Source of the DNA: Fimbriiglobus ruber | GTDB lineage: Bacteria; Planctomycetota; Planctomycetia; Gemmatales; Gemmataceae | Assembly: GCF_002197845.1 (NCBI RefSeq) | Contig: NZ_NIDE01000010.1 | Span: 1-64,000 of the forward strand | Direction: 5' to 3' | Length of the DNA: 64,000 nt | Shown here: positions 1-8,557 of the stretch, in pieces | Numbering within the stretch: position 1 is the stretch's first letter | How the letters are laid out: the number at the start of each line of letters is the position of its first letter | Made by a program: the position numbers and the translations under genes | The notes under the pieces: generated by a model | What the model saw: only the letters and a program-made list of their open reading frames with translations | Database searches by the model: none | What the model was told of the DNA's origin: nothing

Positions 1-84
1 CGAGAACAATGCGACCGCCGCGGACGGGGGCCGGGACGGTCCTGAGGGGGGGGATCGCTTCGGGTCGCCCGATCGGGCGCCGCC

Positions 85-582
85 TCACCACAGGCAGGGC
101 GGGAACGGCCTCCCGGATCGGCGGGTCAGGCTCGCGCGGAGGGCGTCGCCGCGGTGCGCGACGTCCGCCCGGGCCGCGGCCAGGGACTGCTGGACGGCCG
201 GGTCGGCCGCGATCGGGTCGGGGGGGCGCCGGGCGTCCGGGGGTCGAGATCGGCCCGGCCGTCGAGGTAGTCGGCCACCATGCCGGCCCACGCGACCAGG
301 TCGGGATCGACCCCGGCCGGGTCGGCGGCCCGGATCACCCCGGCCAGCCCGTGTCCATGTCGGGCAACGGGCGGCCGGGCGGTCGCTGAAGTGGTGGATC
401 ATGTTGACCCGGACCCAGTAGTCCAGGGTCGGGTTCCCGGTCGGGACGAACTGGCCGTTCCGGTGGAACGCCACGTAGCCCGGGGGCAACGGGCGGGCCG
501 GTGCGGACGACCCGCCCCCGCAGCCGACCGCCGGGATCGCCAGGACGAGAGCCGCCAACACGGTTTGCCGGGATCGAGACAC
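85..582 (-). pseudogene. Small predicted lipoprotein, frameshifted
   Basis: The reading frame opens at a GTG (582) with a GAGG ribosome-binding sequence just upstream. It begins with a lipoprotein signal: a hydrophobic stretch ending in a lipobox-like AVGCGGG with Cys21 as the expected lipidation site. After about residue 70 the frame stops looking coding, while another minus frame (338-240) reads VDPDLVAWAGMVADYLDGRA, and the first frame looks coding again from about 230. This needs indels near 350-375 and a restoring one in the G run at 221-227. I recognise no family; it is probably a short planctomycete secreted lipoprotein. It is either a pseudogene or carries sequencing indels. Confidence 0.45.
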
Positions 583-708
583 GAGGGAACCTCACGGCGA
601 GGAGTGGGAGAACGGTGGGACCGCCGCGCCACCGGGTCGCGGGCGTATCGCGTGCGACGCCGGGCTAAGACCGGCCGTCAGGAGTTGTGGCGCGGAAGGG
701 CTGCGAAT

Positions 709-1509
709 TTAGGCCGGCCGACGTGCGTTTACGGGATTCGGGACATCGAGCGGTTGTCCGGCCAGGGCCCGGCGGACGAGGGCGTGGGCGTCGTCCAGGA
801 ACGCCTGCCCGAGCATCCACTCCAGGTACCCCGGGTCGGTCCGGGCCACGTCCGCCAGGAGCGGCCGGTGTGCTTGCCGAACGCGAAGTCGACGCCCCCA
901 CCGGAGCCGCGCGAAACCGCCGGCCGACATCGACCTCGACCAGGGTCGCGTGCAGCCCGGCGGGGTCGGCGGGAGCCCGTACCGCCCGACCTGGGCGTCG
1001 AGGACGGCGGCCGCGACCCGGGCGTCGGCCGCGGCCGCGTGGGCGTTCGGGTGGTCTCGCCCGAGGTAGAGCCGGACGGCCGCCCCGAGATCCCGGGGCT
1101 CGTGCCGGTGAAACACGGTCAGGGCGTCGACGACCGCCCGCCCGGCCACCCGGAACGAAACCCCGGCCCGGGCGAACTCGGCGGCCAGGATCGGGAGGTC
1201 GAACCCGGCGATTCCGAACCCGGCCAGATCGGTGTCGGCCAAAAAAGCGGCGAGACTGCGGGCGATGACCCGGAACGGGGGGACGGTGTCGACCATGCGG
1301 TCAGTGATCCCGTGCACGGCGGTCGCGGCCGCGGGGATCGGCACCCCGGGGCGAACCCGCTGGTGACAGAGCTGCGACCGCCCGTCCGGGGCGATCTTGA
1401 GGACGGCGAACTCGACGACCCGGTCCCGGGCCGGGTCGACTTCGGTCGTCTCCAGGTCGAGAACCGCGAGCGGGCGGGCGAGTGCGAGGTGCGCGAACGT
1501 AAGACGCAA
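709..1509 (-). CDS. DnaQ-like 3'-5' exonuclease (DEDDh)
   Basis: This is a 266-aa DEDDh exonuclease of the DnaQ / DNA polymerase III epsilon type, expected to hydrolyse 3' nucleotides of DNA or RNA in the cytoplasm with two metal ions. Exo I is LDLETT (Asp18, Glu20), Exo II is GFGIAGFD (Asp104) and Exo III has His157 and Asp162 in NAHAAAADAR. The C-terminal DPGYLEWM segment is common in stand-alone DnaQ-like proteins. It starts at TTG (1509), 7 nt after GGAGG. Between about 960 and 880 the main frame loses similarity, while the neighbouring frame reads GGGVDFAFGKHTGR, the expected linker. Two compensating indels therefore scramble a short stretch but keep both ends in frame. It could still be functional. 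Confidence 0.75.
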   Translation of the reverse strand: MRLTFAHLALARPLAVLDLETTEVDPARDRVVEFAVLKIAPDGRSQLCHQRVRPGVPIPAAATAVHGITDRMVDTVPPFRVIARSLAAFLADTDLAGFGIAGFDLPILAAEFARAGVSFRVAGRAVVDALTVFHRHEPRDLGAAVRLYLGRDHPNAHAAAADARVAAAVLDAQVGRYGLPPTPPGCTRPWSRSMSAGGFARLRWGRRLRVRQAHRPLLADVARTDPGYLEWMLGQAFLDDAHALVRRALAGQPLDVPNPVNARRPA

Positions 1510-2058
1510 GGAGATCCTCCGATAGGGGACGGCTCAGATTCGCCCGGTGAACGTCTCGTGCGGGGGCAGCCGTGTGGGTTGGAAGCGAACGTGAGACGAC
1601 AACAACCGGACCGAGGGGCTCGGGAGAAGCCCCTCGTCCGGGAATCAACGGGTGTGGACATGCGACGTGTGCCGAACCCGGCGAGACCACACTGGGGGAT
1701 TCGCGCCGGTGGCCGCCGGTGCGGAGCACCGGCGCGAGCCCGATCTGGAAATTCTTTCGTTCAACGACTTGCTCACGGCCGATCCGACGGGATCCTCGCG
1801 AGTGTCGGACACGTGGTCCGGAATTTCGGACCCCGAGGCGAATCGGACCCGATGATTGCGTTCGGGTAAAAGCCCGAACGGGCCGAGAACCCATCGGAAG
1901 TGATCGGAGATGGTCGTCCGGCCGCTTCGAAACGGCCGCGAATCGGTCGGACTTTCCGTTCGGCCGCTCGTCCGGGCGGTAACGTTCTCTCCCCCCGACA
2001 GATCGGGCGAGGAACGGTGGGGGGTGCTGCGATCACCGACGGCCTCGGGCCGGCCCAC
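1510..2058. other. Non-coding interval
   Basis: No convincing coding sequence on either strand; the open frames here are shadows with low-complexity Arg/Gly/Pro translations. The only structure I see is the hairpin at 1606-1641. Confidence 0.5.
1606..1641 (-). terminator. Stem-loop, possible terminator
   Basis: CGAGGGGCT (1612-1620) pairs with AGCCCCTCG (1628-1636) across a 7-nt loop, and CCGGA/TCCGG extends the stem past a one-base bulge. No T tract follows, so this is structure-based only. It lies downstream of the minus-strand recombinase remnant and upstream of the exonuclease start. Confidence 0.35.
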
Positions 2059-4574
2059 TCATTGCTCCGGCGGCGGCCTGCCTCCGGTCGCGTCGACGGA
2101 ATCGGGTGCGACAGGCGGTGCCTGTTGGGCGGCCGGCGGCGCGCCTTTCGCACCGCCCGGCCGTCCGGGACGGTCAACCCCCGACTCGTGTGCCAGTGCC
2201 GCCAGGCCGCCCGGACCATGGCATCCGTCCACCCCTGGAGGTCTCGATCTCCGCGAACGAGCGCCCGGAATCCGACAGATCCTTGACCCGGTCGGCAATC
2301 GCCACATACTGGGGACGGTCGCTTGTTTCGTTGTCAAAATAGTCCGCCGCCCGCGGCCGTCCGGACGCTCCTCCCCGCGCCGGGCGTACCACGCGTCCAG
2401 GGCGTCCATCACCCGGTTCCGGTGGACGCCCAGCCGGGTCGCGATCACCCGAAGTAGGAGACCCTCGTCGTACATCTGTTTCACGTCCGCGATGAACTCG
2501 TCCGGGAGCGCGGGTCCGTCATCCCGGTAGTCGATCACCACGACCGGCGCGTCGTCGACCGCGGCCGCCGGGTGGACGGCGGCGGCCAACCGGAGCCGGA
2601 ATCGGCCCCGCAACCACCCCCGCTTGGCCCGCCGCTCGCCGATCTGTTCGAGATCAATCCGGCCGCCGGTCAACCGGTCGATGAGTACCCGCACCTGACG
2701 CGCGTCCGCGTCCGTACCGCCCGCCAGCCCGGTCAGAATTCGTCCCATGTCGGCGACCAGGGCCCGCACCTCGGCGTCCGACGGAATCGCCACGTCCGCT
2801 GGGGCGTTGGCGGCCGCGAGCATCGCCCGGATGTCGTCTCGTTCCCGCCGCATGCGCCGCAATTCGACCTCGGCCTCGGCCCGGTCGGCGTCCGTCTCGC
2901 CACTGTTCCGAAGGACAAACTTAATCTGGTCGAGCCGATCGATGCGAGTCCGGAGTTCGTCGGCCGGATGTGGGTCGATTTCCTGGAAGCTCTCGGCCGC
3001 GACCCGACACCCGACGATGACGCGCTCGACCAACTCGCCGTCCCGCCGGACGGCCGCGGCGAGGGCCTCACACGTCATCCGGACGGCCAGGGCCCGCGGG
3101 AGTTGCGAATACAACGGCCGGGCGGGGGCCGACACCCCCAGACACGCCTTGCACACCAGGTATTTCCCGCCCCCCCTCCGACGTACAGCCGGCGGTCGTG
3201 CACCGGGCACCGGAACAGGCCGTTGAGACCCGCGGGAGGAATGACGCGTTCTCGTCCCGCGGCTTCCGCCCGACCACCTTGGCAGCCTCCTCGCGGATCA
3301 GCACTTGGGCCGCGTGCCAGTCGGAATCCGGGACCAACCGCAGGTTCTCGACCTGTTGCTCCTTGAGCGGCTCCGGGCGGCGCTTCTTCCGCGCGTAGTC
3401 CTTGGACGAAACCCAACCGACTCGGTCACCCCGTACCGCAGCCACCCGCGGTACAGCGGGTTCCGGAGGACGCGGGCGACCACCTCCCGGGTCCACGCCC
3501 CGGTCTTCGACCGCGGCGGGAGGGGGATGTCGGTGTCGTCGTTCAGCCGGCGAACGATCTCCATCACCGTCAGTCGGTCGTGGACGAACCACCCGAACAC
3601 CCGCCGCACGACGCCCGCGGTCACCGGGTCGGGGACCAGGACGGTCCGCGGCAGGCCGCGGCGGGTGACGGCCCGGGGACCGGTTTGCCCGCGTACCCGT
3701 ACGCGATCGGGCCGCACACGAATCCCTTCTCGATGAGTCCCTCGTGGGCCGCCCGGATGTGCTCCCCGGACGACCCGACGACCAACTCGTCCATCATCGC
3801 GTTCATCGTCAACAGGCTCCGCCACCGCCTCTCGTCCGCGGTATCGACCCCCGACTTGACGAACACCCCGCGGAGCCCCCGGTCGACAATCTCTTCCTCG
3901 ACGAACTGGAGGGACCGGTACGTCTTCCGGAACAATCGGTTGGTAGCGAAGAAGAACGCGACCTGGGCACGCTTGGCCGCCAGGCATTCCCGCAAGGCGT
4001 TCAATCCCGCGCGCTCGTTCTTGCACCCGCGGACGCCCAAATCGAAGAACACATGTCCGAGCGGGATGGAGACGCCTTTCCGGGCGGCGTCGGCGAAGAT
4101 GGCCCGGATTTGGTCGGCAACGGAGTCCTGGTGCTTGGTCGAATACCGGGCGTACGCGGCCCCGATCGGTTGACCCGGCCTCGACGGAGAACGGGCGTGG
4201 AACTCGGCGACGATCTGGCGGACATCCTCCTCCGCTCGCGCCAGCTTGGCCTGCCGCTCCTCCTCATTGCGCTCGCGGGCTCCTGAAGCCGGGGACGAAG
4301 CCGCGGCCACGGCCAGCATTCCGAGGCCGAAAAGAAGTACGCTCGCGATCCCCCACCCACGGGCGTGGGTCTTTCGTTCCGCGCGCGGGGCGTTGTCCCG
4401 GATTTGTCCCGGTGCGGCTCCTCCACAACCGGTAACAACCGGTAACAACGGGGAGCGACCAGAATTGCCGAAGAGTTTGCCCAATCGATGGTTAAGACCG
4501 AAATTGTTGCCAGTTATGGGATTAGAAAATGGCCGGGACTCGAATCCCGCCCTCTCCGCTTCAGATGTACTCAA
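2059..4574 (-). pseudogene. Large serine recombinase, multiply frameshifted
   Basis: Read across frames, this is one large serine recombinase. The resolvase domain (about 4150-3690) has the catalytic-serine motif AYARYSTKHQDS and FFATNRLFRKTYRS. It is followed by a recombinase domain (LTVMEIVRRLNDD, RNPLYRGWLRYG), a zinc-ribbon segment (LFRCPVHDRRLYVGG, then KYLVCKACL) and a long helical and HTH C-terminus (VIATRLGVHRNRVMDALDAW). Frame changes fall near 3685, 3410, 3240, 3175 and again near 2380-2200. Such enzymes move phages and integrative elements; this copy cannot make the full protein. The N-terminal extension contains a hydrophobic segment (ASVLLFGLGMLAVAAAS), which is unusual for the family, so the true start may be downstream of 4574. 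Confidence 0.7.
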
Positions 4575-4657
4575 CGGTCCTCTTTGGTAAAGCTTCGCCC
4601 AACCCGTTCTCTGCGATCCTGGTCTTCCCCTGATTTCCCCGTTTTGGGGTAAGAGGG

Positions 4658-6188
4658 ATGGTCATGGACGACCTCATGGACAAGCCGTTTCGGGACGGGA
4701 CCACCCCACTTGGGGTGTTGGACCTCGTCGCCCAGTTGCACTCGGAAATGGTCGCGTTGCGGGGGGAAGTCGCACGGTTGCGAGCGGAGAACCTCGACTT
4801 GCGGCAGCAAGTCGGTTATTGGAACGTCATGCACGCGGCCGCGACCGAACGCATGGACGTATTGCGGCAGGAACTCGACCACGTCCGGGGTGAGAATCGC
4901 CAGTTGGAGGCCGACCTCTTCGGCCGTCGTTCGGAAAAGCCTTCCACTCTCGGCCGCTCCAACGATCTGGAAGACCGTTCCCCCGATCGCCCGCCTCGAC
5001 GGCGGGGTCCGCAACCGCAACGGCCGGGGCCCAACGCCGGGATTACTCGCACCTGCCGGTCCGCGAGGAGTGGGTCGAACTCCTGGAGGATCGACGCCGC
5101 GGTCCGTGTTGTGCCCAACCCTGGACCGCGTGCGGGAGCGAGGATTCCGAACAGATCAAAGTCCGGACCGATGTTTATCGGCGGGTGATTCATCGGCGCC
5201 GGTATCAACGGACGTGCGACGGTCCGGGACCGCTGACGCGAACCGCCCCCCCGCCCGCCAAGCTCATTCCCAAGTCCCGCTTCGGCACCTCGGTGTGGGT
5301 CGACGTGCTGCTCGACAAATTCGCCAGTCACCGGCCGACCGAACGCCTGTTGCAGGCGTGGGGATTACTGGACTTCGACGTGGCGGCGGGCACGATCGCC
5401 GACGGGTTGCATCGACTCCAACCCCTGTTCCACGGCCTGTACGACGCCCTTCGCGAGCGGAACGGTCTGTCGACACGGGTCCAGGCGGACGAAACGCGGT
5501 GGAAGGTGTTCGAGGTCTGCGAGGGCAAAACGGGCCACGTCTGGTGGTTGTGGGTCTTCCTCGGAGCCGACACGACCGTCTACATCCTGGATGTCTCACG
5601 CTCTCGCAACGCTCCCGCGGCTCATTTGGGCGGAGCCGAAGGCGTGTTGGTGGTCGCGGTACTCGGCCGACAAAGCTCTGCCTGGGGTGAAGGACGGCCG
5701 CTTGGTACTGGTCTTTTGCTGGGCTCCTGTGCGCCGGGATTTTATCCGGGTGGGCAAGGGGTGGCCGGACCGGAGGGAATGGGCTTTGGCCGTGGCTGCG
5801 TCGTATTCGCGCCCTGTATGGTCCCCATCGGCAACGCCTGGCGGCCCCGGCCCACTCGGACCGGCAACTGGCCCTGCGCGACGCCGTCGCCGCGATGCGG
5901 CGGCAATGCCTGGACGAACTCGCCGATCCCGCCCTCCGTACACCGGTCCGCAAAGTCCTGACCAGTTTAGATGAGCACTGGCTCGGTCTCACCCGCTTCG
6001 CGGACGATCCCCGCATCCCGAGGGACAACAATCGGTCGGAACGTCACCTGCGGGGACCCGCCCCGGGCCGGAAAAACGACTCCGGGTCGGGTGCCCAGTG
6101 GAGCGGTCAACTGGCGGCCATGATGTTCACCCTGCTGGCGACGCTCCCGATGTGGGGGTTCACCCCGGTGGCGGCCGCGATGTCCTGA
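4658..6188 (+). pseudogene. IS66-family transposase, frameshifted
   Basis: This is a TnpC-type IS66 transposase. It has an N-terminal coiled coil (VARLRAENLDLRQQV), the LFGRRSEK motif, a zinc-binding-like middle and a DDE core whose first Asp is in VQADETRWKVF and whose Glu is in DNNRSERHLRG. The frame changes near 5035, near 5650 and again between about 5790 and 5890. The indel near 5650 destroys the second catalytic Asp: VVDRYSAY of the family reads as VVAVLGRQS. It is therefore inactive. The copy abuts an IS630 remnant on its 3' side. Confidence 0.75.
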
Positions 6189-6313
6189 TGCGGGAGGTTC
6201 CGGTGGGCCATCAGAATGATTTGCGCGCGGTGTCGCAACTTGGCGTTCGATGTCATCCGCAAGACATCCTCCAATTGCCGCAACTCGGCTTTGGACAAGA
6301 CGATGCGAATCAT
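6165..6313 (-). pseudogene. IS630-type transposase N-terminal fragment
   Basis: About 50 codons from an ATG at 6313 read VLSKAELRQLEDVLRMT and continue into a helix-turn-helix (LPHQDIAAATGVN), typical of the N-terminus of IS630/Tc1-like transposases. Similarity stops where the IS66 end begins, so the IS66 copy probably truncated this gene. No matching C-terminal half follows. Confidence 0.5.
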
Positions 6314-6654
6314 CAAGAACACCTCGGCGCGATAACCGGATTCTCCAGCTGATATACTAGACACAATCACACGGATCGTGAATCAGGAACCGTCCCCGCA
6401 GAACATCAACCTGCTCGTGGACGCCAACCGACTGATCCCCGAATCGGTCCGCGTCCGTTTGGTCGAGACGCGGCTATCGCTCTACAACAAAGCGACCTTC
6501 GCACTGTACCGCCACCTCAGAAAAAACCTCGGCAAACCCCAGTGGATCATCGCACACAGCCAGGGCAACCTCATCACGTGCGACGCGCTGTGGGCCGTGG
6601 TGTACAGCTACGGCGAGTCGGCCCTCAACCAGATGGAAGTGTTTTCCCTCGCGT

Positions 6655-6671
6655 CCCCGTCCCCGGGGTGG
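6655..6671 (+). repeat. 17-bp direct repeat, left flank of ISKra4 element
   Basis: CCCCGTCCCCGGGGTGG occurs here and at 8190-8206, exactly flanking the insertion. It is the apparent target-site duplication. Confidence 0.8.
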
Positions 6672-6761
6672 GCAGCTCAAAAGGGGGCGGATTTTTTGAT
6701 ACTCTAATGGTGGCATTTTGGTGAGGTTAAAAATCCCCGTCCGAACCCCCCGAGCCCCGTC

Positions 6762-7004
6762 ATGGACACACTCACTCTGACCCCGGAACAAGAGCAACGG
6801 GCCGACGAACTCTACCAGCGGTTCCAGGATCTGTTCTGCGAGGAAGCCAAGCGGGTCGCCCGCCTGTTCGCCAGTAAGTCCGACGATCAACTCCTCGGGA
6901 AGACCGAGTTCGAACTCCGGGATCGGGTCCACGAACTGGCCGCCCGGAGTCTTCAGACCGCTCTCGACGAGCGGAAAAAAGGGGGTACCAGGGGTCGACC
7001 ATGA
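6762..7004 (+). CDS. ISKra4 accessory ORF
   Basis: This 80-aa acidic and helical protein (LTPEQEQRADELYQRF near the N-terminus) precedes the transposase and overlaps its start by ATGA, which implies translational coupling. Short ORFs at this position accompany some ISKra4-family transposases; their role is not known to me. It ends in a basic GGTRGRP tail. It lies wholly inside the IS and so has no host role. Confidence 0.65.
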   Translation: MDTLTLTPEQEQRADELYQRFQDLFCEEAKRVARLFASKSDDQLLGKTEFELRDRVHELAARSLQTALDERKKGGTRGRP

Positions 7005-8158
7005 CGTGCCCGCACTGCCGGGAATCGGCCCGGTGCAAGGGATTCAAGTCCCGTCAATTGGTCAGCCTGTTCGGTCCGCTCGAGTACTCCCGGCACTACT
7101 ACTTGTGCCGGCACTGCCACCACGGGATATCGCCCCTGGACGGGGTGCTCGGGTTACGGGCTCACGACCTGACCCCGGCCGCCGACGAGGTCGTCTGCCT
7201 GTCCGGGTTGGAGGATAGTTTCGCCACGGCCGCCGACACGGTGTTGCCGCGGTTGGCCGGTCTGCGAGTGAGTGAGTCGACGGTCCAGCGGGCGACCGAG
7301 GCCGCCGGCGAGCGGTTGGCCGAAGCCCAACATGCGGGCCAGACGTTCGGCCCGTCGACCCCGTGGGCGTGGCACAAGGATGCCGACGGGAAAACGGTCG
7401 GTTACGTGTCGGTCGACGCCACCGGCGTCGGGCAACAAGGTTCCCGCGGTGCCAAGGCCGAGGGGCGGATGGCGTACATCGGGATGATTGACAACCCGGT
7501 CCCCGAGGAACGCCCACGGTGGGCGAATCCGACGGCGGCCAAGCGACCGGAGTGGAAGGCCCGGTACGTGTCCCAGGTGCGGTCGCTCGCGGAGTTGGCC
7601 GAGCCGTTGCGGCGACAAGCCTCCCAGGTGAATCTGGGCGGTGCCGATCGATGGGTCGCGTTGTCCGACGGGGGCATTGGGTTGGAGGACTTCCTGCGGG
7701 CGAATTTCCCCCGTGTGGAAGCCGTCATCTTGGACTTCTACCACGTGGCCGAATACGTCGCCAAACTGTCCCGCGTCCTGCATCCGGGGGACGCGGACGC
7801 GGACCGGCGATGGCGGGAGACGACGTGCGAGGAACTCAAGACCTCCGGCGGATCCGCCGTGCTAGAGAAGGTCCGGTCGTTGGATCTCGCCGACCGGGCC
7901 GGGGCGGCGAGTGTTCGTGCGGAGGTCGTGACGTACTTCACGAATCAGACCCATCGGATGGATTACCCGCACTACTTGGCCCAGGGCTGGCAGATCGGCA
8001 GTGGTCCGGTGGAGAGTGCCTGCAAGACGGTCATCGGGGAACGCATGAAGGGCGGGGGAATGCGTTGGGGCGAGGACGGCGCCGATGCGATGAGCCACTT
8101 GCGCGCGCTGTTTTGTAGCTCGGATAACCAGTGGGCGGCGTTTTGGTCTAAGAATTAG
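7001..8158 (+). CDS. ISKra4-family transposase
   Basis: This is a 385-aa DDE transposase. An N-terminal zinc-finger-like module has CPHC (residues 3-6) and CRHCHHG. The first catalytic Asp is expected in YVSVDATGVGQQG, the second in LDFYHVAEYV, and the Glu in GSGPVESACKTVIGERMK, followed by GGGMRW, the family hallmark. The frame is unbroken from ATG (7001), overlapping the accessory ORF by 4 nt. It would cut and join the ends of the element found at 6672-8189. The reading is direct and the family assignment rests on the C-terminal signature. Confidence 0.88.
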   Translation: MTCPHCRESARCKGFKSRQLVSLFGPLEYSRHYYLCRHCHHGISPLDGVLGLRAHDLTPAADEVVCLSGLEDSFATAADTVLPRLAGLRVSESTVQRATEAAGERLAEAQHAGQTFGPSTPWAWHKDADGKTVGYVSVDATGVGQQGSRGAKAEGRMAYIGMIDNPVPEERPRWANPTAAKRPEWKARYVSQVRSLAELAEPLRRQASQVNLGGADRWVALSDGGIGLEDFLRANFPRVEAVILDFYHVAEYVAKLSRVLHPGDADADRRWRETTCEELKTSGGSAVLEKVRSLDLADRAGAASVRAEVVTYFTNQTHRMDYPHYLAQGWQIGSGPVESACKTVIGERMKGGGMRWGEDGADAMSHLRALFCSSDNQWAAFWSKN

Positions 8159-8189
8159 ACCAGCTTCTGCCCCCTTACGTGACGCTCAC

Positions 8190-8206
8190 CCCCGTCCCCG
8201 GGGTGG
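8190..8206 (+). repeat. 17-bp direct repeat, right flank of ISKra4 element
   Basis: Identical to 6655-6671. The interrupted gene resumes in frame immediately after it. Confidence 0.8.
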
Positions 8207-8557
8207 CCGCTGGGGATTCGCGGCCGGCGGAAAGTCTACGGGTATTACAACGACCCGGTTACGCTCGCCGACCCGCACAACTGGCCGAAGTTGACGCCCA
8301 CACAGTTATTCGGTGGCGGGGACGCCAGTCCGCTCAACCCCTTCGGCCGGACGGCGGGTGACTGGCGGACGTACAATGGCCCCGGGAAGGGGCGTTCGCC
8401 CCACACGACGTGAGCCGGAACACGTACCTGCTGAACTTCGCGGCCCGCATCCGGCAAATGCTCGGACTGCCGGGCCCGATCGAAATTCCCGCAACGGCCC
8501 GGTGAACCGGTAGCCACAATCGCGCGGCCGATAATTCCTGGGGATGACGAGAGACGG

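Larger units (their letters stand above)
6672..8189 (+). mobile_element. Intact ISKra4-family insertion sequence
   Basis: This 1,518-bp element carries a small accessory ORF and a full transposase. Near both ends is a related inverted motif: AAGGGGGCGGATTTT on the left, and AAGGGGGCAGAAGC on the complement of the right end. A 17-bp direct repeat flanks it. Both ORFs are undamaged, so this is probably a recent insertion and possibly active. Confidence 0.8.
6378..8505 (+). pseudogene. Alpha/beta-hydrolase-like gene split by an ISKra4 element
   Basis: The 5' part (6378-6671) begins at GTG and carries IIAHSQGNL, a GxSxG-like nucleophile elbow. Removing 6672-8206 joins the frame perfectly: FSLASPSPGW continues as PLGIRGRRKVYGYYNDP, then FGRTAGDWRTYN. 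A further one-base slip near 8395 separates this from the natural end (VSRNTYLLNFAARIRQML, stop at 8505). The reconstructed product is about 200 aa of lipase/serine-hydrolase-like fold. The N-terminus may also be lost, since an IS remnant lies just upstream. Insertion plus frameshift make it non-functional. I do not recognise a specific substrate. Confidence 0.6.

Noticed and set aside
280-1869. Open frame of 529 codons on the plus strand
   Set aside because: Antisense to the DnaQ-like gene; composition typical of a G+C-rich shadow frame.
4530-4562. Possible tRNA gene
   Set aside because: Only a T-arm-like hairpin with a mismatch; no acceptor, D or anticodon arms could be laid out around it.
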